Assembly: GCF_021290985.1 (NCBI RefSeq)
Contig: NZ_JAJOYU010000007.1
Location: 93,703 to 157,702, forward strand
DNA from: Rheinheimera soli
GTDB lineage: Bacteria; Pseudomonadota; Gammaproteobacteria; Enterobacterales; Alteromonadaceae
Direction of reading: 5' to 3'
DNA: 64,000 bases
The notes below the pieces were generated by a model, which was given only the letters and a program-made list of their open reading frames with translations, was not told where the DNA came from and made no database searches. This document shows, piece by piece, positions 14,572-23,664 of this stretch (its first letter is position 1; every line of letters begins with the position of its first letter). The translations under genes and the position numbers were made by a program.

Positions 14572-16857
14572 ATGCAGCAAAGTGTTCACCCGCTAGTCCG
14601 GCGTTTGGCTGGCTTCTTAAAGCAATGGGGCTGGTTACAGTGTTTTTGCCTGTGTTTTATTTTATTGCAGGCCTTAACCGGAGTCATTACAGGCTTATAT
14701 AGTCTGTTGATCCACGATATGGTGCTTTGGTCCATGGTGTTGGGCGCTTTGCTGTTTTCCGCCTCCATAACACCTGCCTTTTTACTAAGTAGCTTTTATT
14801 TAGTTCGCCATCTGGATGAAGCGCTGTTTTATTTGCAGGATTCGATACGACAGGAAAAACTGCTGAACCAGAATATGCAGGAAACCATTCGCCAACTGAA
14901 CTTTGAAATTGAAGAGCGGAAAAAAGCTTTCCAGGCCAAACGCCGAGCTGTAGACGAACTGCGCCGTGAAATTACTGAACGCCGCAAAACTCAGCAGGAG
15001 CTGGAAGAGCAAAGTTTATTAATCCGCTCTATAGTCGACAGCTCTCCTGACTTATTTTATTACCGCGACGAAACCGGGCGCTTTGTCAGTTGCAATAAGA
15101 TGTTTGAAGTCATTATGGGCAAATCGGCGAAAGAGCTGATAGGCCATTATCCGGCAGAACTCTACGATGCTGAATCTACCCCTATAGCTATTCTGACCGA
15201 TCAGGAAATCTCGGCCAGCCGGGTAGAGCTGACTTTAGATGTGGACTATCAGACCCCTGACGGCCGCATGTTATGGTTTGAAATGCGCAAAGTGCCGTTT
15301 TTTGATAAACAAGGCCGTTATATAGGTTTGCTTGGTTTTGGCCGGGATATTACCTCTCGTAAACTGGCTGAGCAGGCGCTGGAAAAAGCTTATCAGGATA
15401 AAGGTAAATTTATTGCTACCTTAAGCCATGAACTGCGCACGCCGCTAAATGGCATAGTAGGATTAACCAGACGTTTACTGGAAAGTCCGTTGTCCACAGA
15501 GCAGCGCAGCTGGAGTAATACCATCTTCAGCAGTGCTGAGACTTTAGGTAATATTTTTAACGATATTATCGACTTGGATAAAATTGACCGGCAGGATTTA
15601 GATATTGTTTATCAGTCGGTGCAACTCAATGAATTTGTCCATGATATTTGCAATTTTGCCCATCTAATCTGCCAGCAAAAAGGCCTGTTGTTTATTGAAC
15701 CTGAAGTTGTGCCAGGCCAGCTTTATGTCCGTCTGGATCCAACCCGGGTTCGGCAGGTGTTATGGAACTTAATTAATAATGCAGTGAAATTTACAGCCCG
15801 CGGTTCTGTGCAGCTGGATGTATCCATCACTACTGATAATCCGGCAGAGTTGTGTTTTAGTGTCACAGATACCGGCATAGGTATTGTTGAGGCTGAGCAG
15901 CAACGTATTTTTGATATGTACTATAAATCCAGCGATGGCAGGCGTTTAAGTATAGTGGGCTCTGGTATAGGTTTATCTGTATCCCGGGCTTTAATCGAAG
16001 CTATGTCCGGTCAGATCAAACTGAACAGCGAACCAGGTCAGGGCAGTACTTTTACTATGCTGTTGCCGGCAGAACTTACTTGTGCTCCTGCTGCTGCGCC
16101 ACAAGTTGTGTATCCGGCTTTAACCATATTGCTGGTGGAAGACGTGCCTTTAAATGCTGAAATAGCCACTAACTTGCTGGAACAACGGGGTCATCAGGTG
16201 ATCCTCGCTGAGACTGGCGAGGATGCGATGGCCTTACTGGAAACAGAAGACGATATAGATTTGGTGTTATTGGATATGCAGTTGCCGGATATGTCGGGTG
16301 ATCAGGTTGCACGTTTTATCCGCTCTGAACCTGCTTTAGTCAAACTGCCAGTGGTGGTATTAAGTGCTAATGTGCGTAAAGCCGAGCAGCAGTTAAAGGA
16401 TGTTCGGGTAGATGGTGCTTTGGCCAAACCTATTAATACCAATAAACTGGACCAGATTTTACATCAACTGTTTGGCGCTCCTGCGCCTAAAGAGATGACA
16501 GCTGAAAAAGCTCATGATCAGCAAATTTTGGATCAGCAAACTCTGGATGATTACCTGCAGTCTTTAGGTAAAAAGACCATGTTACGCAGTGTGCAGTTAT
16601 TTACCCAATTGTTGCCAGGTTATATTAATAAAATGATGGAAACCGCAATGCAGCAGGATGTCACTGAGTTTCAGGAGGCGGCTCATAAGCTAAAAGGTGC
16701 TGCGGCTTCGGTCGGATTATTGTGGGTGCAACATCAGGCAAAATTACTGGAACAAAGTACAGAATTGCAAGGCATAGAAAAGCAGCTGATCAATTTTCAT
16801 ATAACAATAGAGCGGCACTTGGCCGCTCTAGAGGAGTATATCGAACAATCTGTTTAA
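14572..16857 (+). CDS. arcB: Aerobic respiration control sensor kinase ArcB
   Basis: Hybrid sensor kinase that reads the redox state of the respiratory chain and phosphorylates ArcA through a His-Asp-His-Asp relay. Order: two N-terminal membrane segments (about 20-75), a coiled coil (about 80-145), a PAS domain (about 148-265), the HisKA domain with HELRTPLNG (His286), the ATPase domain with NLINNAVKF and GSGIGLSVSRAL, a receiver with LVLLDMQLPDMSG (Asp568), and an HPt domain with AHKLKGAAASVG (His705). At 761 aa it has the E. coli layout. The PAS domain keeps one cysteine (Cys174, FVSCNK), but the position of the second E. coli redox cysteine is Trp235. The gene is convergent with arcA. A 9-bp palindrome (16808-16830) lies inside its 3' end. 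Confidence 0.95.
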   Translation: MQQSVHPLVRRLAGFLKQWGWLQCFCLCFILLQALTGVITGLYSLLIHDMVLWSMVLGALLFSASITPAFLLSSFYLVRHLDEALFYLQDSIRQEKLLNQNMQETIRQLNFEIEERKKAFQAKRRAVDELRREITERRKTQQELEEQSLLIRSIVDSSPDLFYYRDETGRFVSCNKMFEVIMGKSAKELIGHYPAELYDAESTPIAILTDQEISASRVELTLDVDYQTPDGRMLWFEMRKVPFFDKQGRYIGLLGFGRDITSRKLAEQALEKAYQDKGKFIATLSHELRTPLNGIVGLTRRLLESPLSTEQRSWSNTIFSSAETLGNIFNDIIDLDKIDRQDLDIVYQSVQLNEFVHDICNFAHLICQQKGLLFIEPEVVPGQLYVRLDPTRVRQVLWNLINNAVKFTARGSVQLDVSITTDNPAELCFSVTDTGIGIVEAEQQRIFDMYYKSSDGRRLSIVGSGIGLSVSRALIEAMSGQIKLNSEPGQGSTFTMLLPAELTCAPAAAPQVVYPALTILLVEDVPLNAEIATNLLEQRGHQVILAETGEDAMALLETEDDIDLVLLDMQLPDMSGDQVARFIRSEPALVKLPVVVLSANVRKAEQQLKDVRVDGALAKPINTNKLDQILHQLFGAPAPKEMTAEKAHDQQILDQQTLDDYLQSLGKKTMLRSVQLFTQLLPGYINKMMETAMQQDVTEFQEAAHKLKGAAASVGLLWVQHQAKLLEQSTELQGIEKQLINFHITIERHLAALEEYIEQSV

Positions 16858-16902
16858 CCCGTCAGCATCCTATTGGAATTATAGAAGGCCGGTTGTGCCG
16901 GA

Positions 16903-17610
16903 TTATTTTTCTAACTTACCTACGAAGCGGTAACCTTCACCGTGAATGGTGCTGATTAACTCAGGGCTTTCTACGTCGGACTCAAAATGCTTACGGATAC
17001 GGCGAATAGTGACATCCACAGTTCTGTCGTTAGCTCTGAGTTCGCGGCCTGTCATATGGCGGATCAGTTGTTCACGAGTGAAGATTTTACCCGGACTGTC
17101 CAGCATTAAACGTAAAGCACGATATTCACCTTTAGGTAAACGGCGTGACACACCTTCAGGAGACGTCAGGTTACGGCTGTTTTCATCCAATACCCAACCA
17201 TTAAATTTCACCACACTTTTATGCTCTTCCACTACAGGTTGAGATACGGTGCGGTTTAACAGGTTGCGGGCACGGATAGTCAGTTCACGTGGGTTAAAAG
17301 GTTTGGTCAGGTAATCGTCTGCACCAATTTCCAGACCTAAAATGCGATCGACTTCACTGTCACGTCCGGTCAGGAAAATCAGACCTACGTTTTCTTTCTG
17401 GCGTAATTCACGAGCCAAAATCAGGCCGTTTTTGCCAGGCAGATTGATATCCATAACAATCAAATTGACTTTGTGTTCAGACAGTTTCTGGTTCATTTCT
17501 TCACCATTCACTGCTTCAACCACATCATAGCCTTCGCCTTCAAACAGGCTGACCAGATTCAGTCGTGTTACTTCTTCATCTTCAACAATCAGAATAACAG
17601 GGGTCTGCAT
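16903..17610 (-). CDS. arcA: Response regulator ArcA
   Basis: OmpR/PhoB-type regulator that, when phosphorylated by ArcB under low oxygen, represses aerobic metabolism (TCA cycle, respiratory dehydrogenases) and activates fermentation genes. The receiver domain holds acidic ILIVEDEEV, phospho-acceptor Asp54 in [13 protein letters not shown], and the conserved Thr and Lys in FLTGRDS and [10 protein letters not shown]. The C-terminal winged helix (about 140-235) ends in [15 protein letters not shown] and [13 protein letters not shown]. At 235 aa it is close to E. coli ArcA. It lies tail to tail with arcB, 45 bases apart. In E. coli the two genes are far apart, so this linkage is notable. Its promoter region contains two GTTAACA repeats. 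Confidence 0.96.
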   Translation of the reverse strand: MQTPVILIVEDEEVTRLNLVSLFEGEGYDVVEAVNGEEMNQKLSEHKVNLIVMDINLPGKNGLILARELRQKENVGLIFLTGRDSEVDRILGLEIGADDYLTKPFNPRELTIRARNLLNRTVSQPVVEEHKSVVKFNGWVLDENSRNLTSPEGVSRRLPKGEYRALRLMLDSPGKIFTREQLIRHMTGRELRANDRTVDVTIRRIRKHFESDVESPELISTIHGEGYRFVGKLEK

Positions 17611-17716
17611 TATGCTTAAACCTTATGTGAACGTAATTAAGTATTTGATTTGTATCTTTTTAGAAAGAGAGTGACCTATGGTCATTGTCTGAGCAATTAT
17701 ATAGACCACAGATTTT

Positions 17717-17739
17717 GTTAACAAGTTTATTTGTTAACA
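17717..17739. promoter_or_regulatory. Paired GTTAACA motifs upstream of arcA
   Basis: Two identical TTTGTTAACAA-type blocks (GTTAACA at 17717-17723 and 17733-17739), 16 bases apart, lie in the AT-rich 185-base gap between arcA and the sensor kinase gene. GTTAA direct repeats are the core of ArcA boxes, which would suggest autoregulation. The spacing is longer than the usual 10-11 bases, so this is tentative. Each block is also palindromic and could bind another dimeric regulator. Confidence 0.35.
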
Positions 17740-17795
17740 ATTAGCCTAAGCTAATTTAAGTAGTTGAAAAATATGTTGTTGTTCAGGCTGTTATC

Positions 17796-19409
17796 TTATT
17801 TGGGGATCACCGGAAAGTCGATTTGAATGTCGATGCCATGATCCAAAGAACTTTCCAGCTGAATTTTGCCGTTTAGAGCCTGAGTCACCAGATTATAGAC
17901 TAAATGCATACCCAGACCGCTGCCACCTTCACCTCTTTTGGTGGTGACAAAAGGGTCAAAAATGCGTTTTTTAATATTCTCCGGCACACCGGCGCCGTTA
18001 TCCTGATAATGCAGGTAACAACGACTATTGGCCAGAGTCACGCTGATGGTCATAGTGCCTTGTTCTTTATTTTCAAAGGCGTGGATCAGGCTGTTCATAA
18101 TAAGATTAATCAGGATCTGGCTGATAGGGCCTGGCTTACTTTCCAGTTCTAAACTTTCATCACAATTCAGTATCACCTGATGCTGAGTTTTTTTCAGGTT
18201 AGGCCGCAGTGACAGCAGTACTTCATTCAGCAACTGGTGCATGTTGAAGTATCTTCTGTTATCGTTGGATTGGTCTACTGCCACTTGTTTAAAACTGCGG
18301 ATCAGGTTAGCTGCACGTTCAAGGTTACGGTAAATAATGCCAAGATTTTCAGCGCTGTCGCTAAGGAATTTGGCTAACTGATTGGAGGTTAGCTTCTTAT
18401 CATCAAAAGCTTTTTGTATTTCTGCCAGCTTATCCTGCATTAAAGTTGAAGCTGTCACCCCAAGCCCTATAGGCGTATTTACTTCATGCGCCACCCCTGC
18501 CACCATCTGACCTAAACTGGCCATTTTTTCAGTTTCAACAATTTGATTCTGATATTGGTGCAAGGTCGATAAGGTGTTCAATAAATCCTGATTAGAGGTT
18601 TTTAAAGCCAGGGTTCTGTCACTGATTTTTTGTTCCAAATCCTGGTTGAGCTGGCGTATTTCACTTTCGGCGCTGCGCAGTTTAGTCATTTGCTGTTCAG
18701 TTCTGTCCAGCATAGTGTTGATTGCCCGGCCCAGGTTATGAAACTCTACTATTTCCATAGTGGGCACACGGATTTGATAATCTTTTTCTTTAGAGATTTT
18801 TTGTACTAAAGCCAGCAAGCTGTAAAGCGGTTTGGTAAAACGACGTTGTAATCTGTTGGCGATAATAAAAGCACCTATCAAGGAGCAGAGCGCAATTAAT
18901 ATGTCGAATATCACCCGGTTTTGCACATAACGGCTCAGTTCAGCCAGGCTGGCGCGTATGTAGACATAACCTATTAATTTACCACCAGATTCAATTTTTT
19001 TAGTCAACTCCATTACGCCATCACCTATGGTGGCATTTTGGTACTGTTCTACTTTATTAAACTGAGTAGGGTAAGGGCCAACATCTCTTCTGTTGTAACT
19101 GGCAAAAAAACTAAGCTCGCCGTTTTCTTGAACTTTATAAATATGGATATTATGCAGACGGGATTCGGCAGCAAAAGACGCGATACGTTTGTCTTCAATT
19201 TCTGAGTCATCTGTTTCGATAGAACCTACGGCGTTAAAGGCAATAATGGCGGCGTAAGAGTGAAGTTGTTCAGACAGGTTTTTCTTTTCAGCTTTAACAT
19301 CTTGTATGGTAGCAATGGTCAGGGACACACACAGAGTTATGCTGCAAATCAGCATCACAACCCAAATCAGTGCGCTTTTGATTGAACTCGCTTTTAACGC
19401 TGGACCCAT
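17796..19409 (-). CDS. Membrane-bound sensor histidine kinase (HAMP, coiled coil, HisKA, HATPase)
   Basis: A 537-aa sensor kinase. Membrane segments at about 12-35 and 165-185 enclose a periplasmic domain of about 130 residues, followed by HAMP (to about 245) and a coiled coil. The phospho-acceptor is His308 in AGVAHEVNTPIGLG. The ATPase domain has NLIMNSLIHAFEN, DNGAGVPE and GSGLGMHLVYNLV. HEVNTPIG-type kinases often sense envelope or metabolic signals. The ligand is unknown. I start at MGPALKASS because GAAGGATTA directly precedes it; an ATG five codons upstream is also possible. The nearest regulator gene is arcA, 185 bases downstream on the same strand, but ArcB is the expected ArcA partner, so this may be an orphan kinase. 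Confidence 0.85.
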   Translation of the reverse strand: MGPALKASSIKSALIWVVMLICSITLCVSLTIATIQDVKAEKKNLSEQLHSYAAIIAFNAVGSIETDDSEIEDKRIASFAAESRLHNIHIYKVQENGELSFFASYNRRDVGPYPTQFNKVEQYQNATIGDGVMELTKKIESGGKLIGYVYIRASLAELSRYVQNRVIFDILIALCSLIGAFIIANRLQRRFTKPLYSLLALVQKISKEKDYQIRVPTMEIVEFHNLGRAINTMLDRTEQQMTKLRSAESEIRQLNQDLEQKISDRTLALKTSNQDLLNTLSTLHQYQNQIVETEKMASLGQMVAGVAHEVNTPIGLGVTASTLMQDKLAEIQKAFDDKKLTSNQLAKFLSDSAENLGIIYRNLERAANLIRSFKQVAVDQSNDNRRYFNMHQLLNEVLLSLRPNLKKTQHQVILNCDESLELESKPGPISQILINLIMNSLIHAFENKEQGTMTISVTLANSRCYLHYQDNGAGVPENIKKRIFDPFVTTKRGEGGSGLGMHLVYNLVTQALNGKIQLESSLDHGIDIQIDFPVIPK

Positions 19410-19560
19410 TAATCCTTCCGCCATCCGTCAATCTGTTATCAAAGCTATAATATTGAAGTTACACGCATTTGCAAACTTTCACCAGTAACTGCAGCTAATC
19501 CCCTGACAAAAAATAAAAACAGGTTTATAGTGATTGCACTTGTGGCGATGAGATAAAACC

Positions 19561-19959
19561 ATGGACTTATGGGATAACTACAAAACGAGTGTTTTTTTGT
19601 GCCATCAACCCCTTGGCGATCAAATTAACTTTGCTATTATCAGTGCCCAAAACCCTTGTGGTCATGTACAAAATCCTTCCAGAAATTTATTGCTTGATAA
19701 TCACTTTGCCAACACCCTCGACAGCATGAATGTGCCTTACCGTGAAATAGTCGGTTGTTCACCGGACTTGAGTTTTCAGGAAAAAAGCTGGGCTGTGCTT
19801 TGTGATAAATCCAAAGCTATTAAGCTGGCTATTATGTTTGAACAACATGCTATTTATTGGGTTGAGCAGGGTAAGTTATTTTTGGTACCGGCGCTGTTAC
19901 AACAAGCCGAAGAGTATTTGGGCGAGTTTAATCCACGACAAATTGTAGTGGGCCAGTAG
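19561..19959 (+). CDS. DUF3293 domain protein
   Basis: A 132-aa soluble protein matching the DUF3293 pattern of gammaproteobacteria: ISAQNPCGH near the N terminus, then NLLLDNHF, VGCSPDLSFQEKSWAV and a C-terminal VPALLQ. There is no signal peptide, membrane segment or catalytic motif that I can name. The function of the family is unknown. It is transcribed alone, away from the sensor kinase gene, and its stop lies 6 bases from the end of the convergent small secreted-protein gene, so the two transcripts probably overlap. Confidence 0.8.
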   Translation: MDLWDNYKTSVFLCHQPLGDQINFAIISAQNPCGHVQNPSRNLLLDNHFANTLDSMNVPYREIVGCSPDLSFQEKSWAVLCDKSKAIKLAIMFEQHAIYWVEQGKLFLVPALLQQAEEYLGEFNPRQIVVGQ

Positions 19960-19965
19960 GCAGAG

Positions 19966-20259
19966 TCAGTCTCTTAATACTTGCAGGATAGGCTCAATTT
20001 TCTGACCTAAAGCGTATTCCAGCTTCAGGCGTTTCAGCTTTTGTTTATGAGCTTCGTCTTCGTCGGCTGGCACAGTCAGGAACTCTTTAAAATCTGCAGC
20101 GCAGATACATAACATGCCGGGTTTTGCCATGTTTTCCAGTTGACCAAGCCGATAGACCTGATGAGGACAAGCTTGTGTTCTTTCTGGCGACTGAATACAG
20201 TTCGCCAAAGCGCCAGTGCTGAAGGTTAATCCAGCCAGAACAACAAAAACCAGTCTCAT
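19966..20259 (-). CDS. Small secreted protein with four cysteines, function unknown
   Basis: A 97-aa protein with a clear signal peptide (MRLVFVVLAGLTFSTGALA, cut before NC). The mature part has Cys21, Cys31 and a CIC pair (Cys51, Cys53), then a charged C-terminal helix (EDEAHKQKLKRLKLEYALG). The cysteine set suggests a disulfide-stabilised or metal-binding periplasmic protein. I do not recognise the family. It starts 12 bases after the rsmC stop, so it is probably the last gene of a trmB-rsmC-this gene operon, although a link to RNA methylation is not implied. Confidence 0.7.
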   Translation of the reverse strand: MRLVFVVLAGLTFSTGALANCIQSPERTQACPHQVYRLGQLENMAKPGMLCICAADFKEFLTVPADEDEAHKQKLKRLKLEYALGQKIEPILQVLRD

Positions 20260-20271
20260 CAGCAGATCCTT

Positions 20272-21300
20272 TTATTTGCGGTCTTTTTTACAATAATAAA
20301 CCACAAAACCATCGCGACGACCAAGCTCTTTTACCTGACCAAAGATTTCAGTCAACTGAGCCACATAAGGTAAATGCACGTTCGCCACTAAAGTTAAAGT
20401 GCCGCCAGGCTTTAACTCATTAAAAGCATCCCGGAAAAACTGCTCACTAATATGGTAGTCCGTTTTTAAACCTGTGTGGAAAGGTGGGTTACTGACAATA
20501 TGGTCATAAGCCGCACTGCGTGACGGAATGCCATCAGCTGCAATAGCTTCGCCCGGCAGCTTATTCGCTTTTAAAGTGGCAGCTGTAGAGCTGACAGCTA
20601 AAGTGCTGATATCAGAAGCCGTTAATTTGATTTCCGAGTGTCTTTTTACTAAAAATGCACCGATAAAACCTGCACCACAAGCAAAATCCAGCACTTTACC
20701 TTGCTGAATATGGCCTAAATGCTCCAGCAATAAATTAGTGCCTAAATCTAATTTACCATGATTAAACACGCCTGGCAGAGAACAGAGATTTAAGCTGATA
20801 CCAGCTTTTTCGATACTAAACTGATGAAACTCTGCGGTTTTGAGCTCGCTTTGTAACAGACCATCCAATTCAAACCATAAACAGTGTTTGGCATTGTCGT
20901 GTTTAAAGGCTTTTAACCCCAGCTTTTCAGCCTGATTACCTAAGCTTTTAATACCGCCTTTGTTATCACCAACCAGATAAACTTCAGTTTTGTCGTTCAG
21001 TGCTGTTTTAATTTGAGCTAAAGAACTTTGCAGCTGATCTTTGCTTTTAGGGTAAAACAGCACCACTCGGTCTACTGTTAAATCTGCTGGCAAAGCATCA
21101 CCCAAATAACAAGGGCTTTTGCTTTGCTGTTGCCAGTTATTAGCAACAGCTATATTGGAGGTTAAACAAAACAGCTCCAGCTCTGGCGCTTTTTGTTTTA
21201 ATTCAGAAGCCAGACGGTCGGCCATAGGTTCTACCAGCAGCACTTTGCCTGATAAAAAATCAATATTACGCAGCAACAGCTGACTGGTATTGTCCAACAT
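20272..21300 (-). CDS. rsmC: 16S rRNA m2G1207 methyltransferase RsmC
   Basis: SAM-dependent methyltransferase that modifies G1207 of 16S rRNA in the 30S subunit. It has the two-domain layout of RsmC: a degenerate N-terminal methyltransferase-like half (residues 1 to about 165) and a catalytic C-terminal half. The latter has the SAM-binding LDFACGAGFIGAFL (about 202) and the base-flipping NPPFHTG motif (about 269), followed by YHISEQFFRDA. At 342 aa the length is usual. It begins one base after the trmB stop, so the two RNA methyltransferase genes are translated from one message. Confidence 0.94.
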   Translation of the reverse strand: MLDNTSQLLLRNIDFLSGKVLLVEPMADRLASELKQKAPELELFCLTSNIAVANNWQQQSKSPCYLGDALPADLTVDRVVLFYPKSKDQLQSSLAQIKTALNDKTEVYLVGDNKGGIKSLGNQAEKLGLKAFKHDNAKHCLWFELDGLLQSELKTAEFHQFSIEKAGISLNLCSLPGVFNHGKLDLGTNLLLEHLGHIQQGKVLDFACGAGFIGAFLVKRHSEIKLTASDISTLAVSSTAATLKANKLPGEAIAADGIPSRSAAYDHIVSNPPFHTGLKTDYHISEQFFRDAFNELKPGGTLTLVANVHLPYVAQLTEIFGQVKELGRRDGFVVYYCKKDRK

Positions 21301-21301
21301 A

Positions 21302-22036
21302 TTAACTTTCCTTCCTGAACATCAAATCCCAAACACCATGGCCTAAATTAACACCACGGTTTTCAAATTTAGTCAGAGGTCTATGGTCAGGGCGCGGCAC
21401 GTAGTCATTGGTTTCTGACAGATTGCTGTAACCTTCGGCAACTTTCATCACTTCCAGCATATGTTCAGCGTAGTTTTCCCAGTCAGTGGCCATATGAAAT
21501 ACACCACCGACTTTTAACTTACGGCGCAATAACTGGGCGAACTCAGCCTGCACAATACGTCTTTTATGGTGACGTTTTTTATGCCATGGATCAGGGAAAA
21601 ACAGCTGCACAGTGCTTAAGCTGTTGTCTGCAATGGAGTCGTTTAAAATTTCGATAGCATCGTGTTCAAATACCCGCAGGTTTTTCACGCCTTCAGTTTC
21701 GGCTTCACCTAAACAAGCACCTACACCGGGTTTATGTACTTCGATACCAATAAAGTCTTTATCTGGCGCAGCTTTAGCCATTTGCACCAAAGATTTGCCC
21801 ATACCAAAACCAATTTCCAGTACTAAGTCGGCTTCACGGCCAAACACTGCTGTCATATCGTAAGGCGTGGCCTGATGCTCAAGACCCATAGTTGGCCAGA
21901 ATAAATCTAAACTGCGCTGCTGGCCTTTGGTCAGACGACCTTCCCTTAAAACAAAGCTACGAATACGGCGCAGGTATTTGTTTTCCTGAAGCTCTTCGTC
22001 CTGTGGCTCTGTGTTTGGTTGTTCCGGGTGGGTCAT
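21302..22036 (-). CDS. trmB: tRNA (guanine-N7-)-methyltransferase TrmB
   Basis: Makes m7G46 in the variable loop of tRNAs. It has the SAM-binding [13 protein letters not shown] (about residues 70-82), the catalytic [13 protein letters not shown] block and a C-terminal [18 protein letters not shown] chose the ATG of [11 protein letters not shown] because TTGGAG stands 6 bases before it; a TTG four codons upstream also opens the frame. This gives 244 aa, as in E. coli. It is the first gene of the trmB-rsmC operon and is divergent from mutY. The same trmB/mutY/yggX arrangement is conserved in enterobacteria. Confidence 0.95.
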   Translation of the reverse strand: MTHPEQPNTEPQDEELQENKYLRRIRSFVLREGRLTKGQQRSLDLFWPTMGLEHQATPYDMTAVFGREADLVLEIGFGMGKSLVQMAKAAPDKDFIGIEVHKPGVGACLGEAETEGVKNLRVFEHDAIEILNDSIADNSLSTVQLFFPDPWHKKRHHKRRIVQAEFAQLLRRKLKVGGVFHMATDWENYAEHMLEVMKVAEGYSNLSETNDYVPRPDHRPLTKFENRGVNLGHGVWDLMFRKES

Positions 22037-22196
22037 CTTGGTCTCCAAAAAATGTGATGCAGCCTGTGTTTATAGCGCTGCGAATGCGGCGCACATTATC
22101 CTTGTTCTGCCGCCAATGCTCAACCGCTAATCTTGATTCAACAAAAACAGCAAAAATGCTAGGCTATGTATCGTTTTGAATTATTGAACCTGAGTA

Positions 22197-23231
22197 GTGA
22201 TAGCTGTGCTGAATTCTGAGTATTTAACTTGCCCTGATCTTTTTGCCGATACTGTTGTCGACTGGCAAAAAATCGATGGCCGTAATGCCTTGCCATGGCA
22301 ACAAGATCCCAGCCCTTACAGAGTGATGGTCAGCGAACTGATGTTGCAGCAAACTCAGGTCACTACAGTGATCCCTTATTTTCAGCGCTGGATGCAAAAG
22401 CTGCCTGATATTCATGCCTTAGCAGCTGCTGATACCGACACTGTAATGGCGTTATGGCAGGGCTTAGGTTATTACGCCAGAGCCCGTAATTTGCATAAAG
22501 CCGCTAAATACATAGTGCATGATTTAGGCGAGTTTCCTTTTGAATTAAATGCCTTATTAACCATTCCTGGTATTGGCCGTTATACAGCTGGGGCTATCCG
22601 CTCTTTTGCCTACGATGCTTATGGCCCGATTGTGGATGGCAATGTAAGGCGTTTGTTCTGCCGTTTATTTGGCATCGAAGGTGTGCCAACCACTTCTGCT
22701 GTGGATAAAAAGTTGTGGGCTTTGGCCGATTTATTAACGCCAAAACAAAACAACAGACGTTTTGCTCAGGCCTTGCTGGACTTAGGCGCTACGGTTTGCA
22801 AACCCAAACAAGCGGATTGTTTAAGTTGCCCGCTTCAAACTCAGTGTGTGGCTTTTAATACAGGCCGGGTAACAGAATTACCAACAGCTAAACCTAAAAA
22901 GACCACTCCAACCAAAGCAGGTCATTTTTTGTGGATAGAGCAAGGCGATAAACTGTTGCTGCAAAAAAGACCAGACTCCGGTATCTGGGCTGATTTATGG
23001 TCTTTACCTCAGGTGGATGAAACTGCTGAAGCTTTGTTACAAGCCAAACTACAGGGCCAGTTTCAGCATGTGTTTTCACATTACAAGTTAGATGCTTCGG
23101 TCTGGCATCCGGTGTCTGGTATATCTGAGCCTGCAGGTAGCAGTTGGTATAACAAAGCGCAAGTAATGGAGATTGGTTTACCTGCTCCAATTCGTAGCTG
23201 GATTGAAAAAAACTGGCTGAATAAAAGCTAA
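22197..23231 (+). CDS. mutY: Adenine DNA glycosylase MutY
   Basis: Removes adenine mispaired with 8-oxoguanine. Catalytic Glu47 lies in VSELMLQQTQV, the helix-hairpin-helix in IPGIGRYTAGAI (about 124-135), and catalytic Asp147 in PIVDGNVRR. The iron-sulfur cluster cysteines have the expected C-X6-C-X2-C-X5-C spacing (Cys201, 208, 211, 217). The C-terminal MutT-like domain (about 235-340) contacts 8-oxoG. At 344 aa it is close to E. coli MutY. The start is uncertain: GTG at 22197 or GTG at 22206, neither with a strong ribosome site. It is followed at 62 bases by yggX, the usual partner. Confidence 0.95.
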   Translation: MIAVLNSEYLTCPDLFADTVVDWQKIDGRNALPWQQDPSPYRVMVSELMLQQTQVTTVIPYFQRWMQKLPDIHALAAADTDTVMALWQGLGYYARARNLHKAAKYIVHDLGEFPFELNALLTIPGIGRYTAGAIRSFAYDAYGPIVDGNVRRLFCRLFGIEGVPTTSAVDKKLWALADLLTPKQNNRRFAQALLDLGATVCKPKQADCLSCPLQTQCVAFNTGRVTELPTAKPKKTTPTKAGHFLWIEQGDKLLLQKRPDSGIWADLWSLPQVDETAEALLQAKLQGQFQHVFSHYKLDASVWHPVSGISEPAGSSWYNKAQVMEIGLPAPIRSWIEKNWLNKS

Positions 23232-23293
23232 CTGCTTGCGATGAAGTCGTTTACAATATCGGCCTTTTTAAAAGCTAAGTTTTGAGGTGAATA

Positions 23294-23566
23294 ATGTCCC
23301 GTCAGGTATTTTGTGTTTATTTGCAAAAAGAAGCAGCAGGTTTAGATTTTCAGCTGTACCCGGGTGAGCTTGGCAAAAAAATCTTCGACAGCATCAGCAA
23401 AGAAGCCTGGGCTTTATGGCAGTCAAAACAAATTATGCTGATCAATGAAAAAAAGCTGAACATGATGAATCTGGAACACCGCAAATTGCTGGAAGAACAG
23501 ATGCAGCAATTTTTATTTGAAGGCAAAGAAGTTCAGATCGAAGGTTACGTTCCTAAAGCTAAATAA
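23294..23566 (+). CDS. yggX: Fe(2+)-trafficking protein YggX
   Basis: A 90-aa cytoplasmic protein linked to iron trafficking and protection of iron-sulfur clusters from oxidation, fitting its position after the iron-sulfur enzyme MutY. It has the conserved start [14 protein letters not shown] with Cys7, the [12 protein letters not shown] block, and the C-terminal helix ending MEQFLF-like ([11 protein letters not shown]). The length matches the family. GAGGTGAATA precedes the ATG. An intrinsic terminator follows. Confidence 0.95.
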   Translation: MSRQVFCVYLQKEAAGLDFQLYPGELGKKIFDSISKEAWALWQSKQIMLINEKKLNMMNLEHRKLLEEQMQQFLFEGKEVQIEGYVPKAK

Positions 23567-23580
23567 TTCCTGTTAATCCC

Positions 23581-23616
23581 GAAGGCGTGACTGGTTTAAA
23601 GTTGCGCCTTTCTTTA
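23581..23616 (+). terminator. Rho-independent terminator after yggX
   Basis: Stem GAAGGCG/CGCCTTTC with a 16-base loop followed by TTTAT, 14 bases beyond the yggX stop. It ends the mutY-yggX message. Confidence 0.7.
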
Positions 23617-23664
23617 TAATTCGCATTAGAAAAATTAATTCTATTTTACCTAAGGCTGCAAGCT

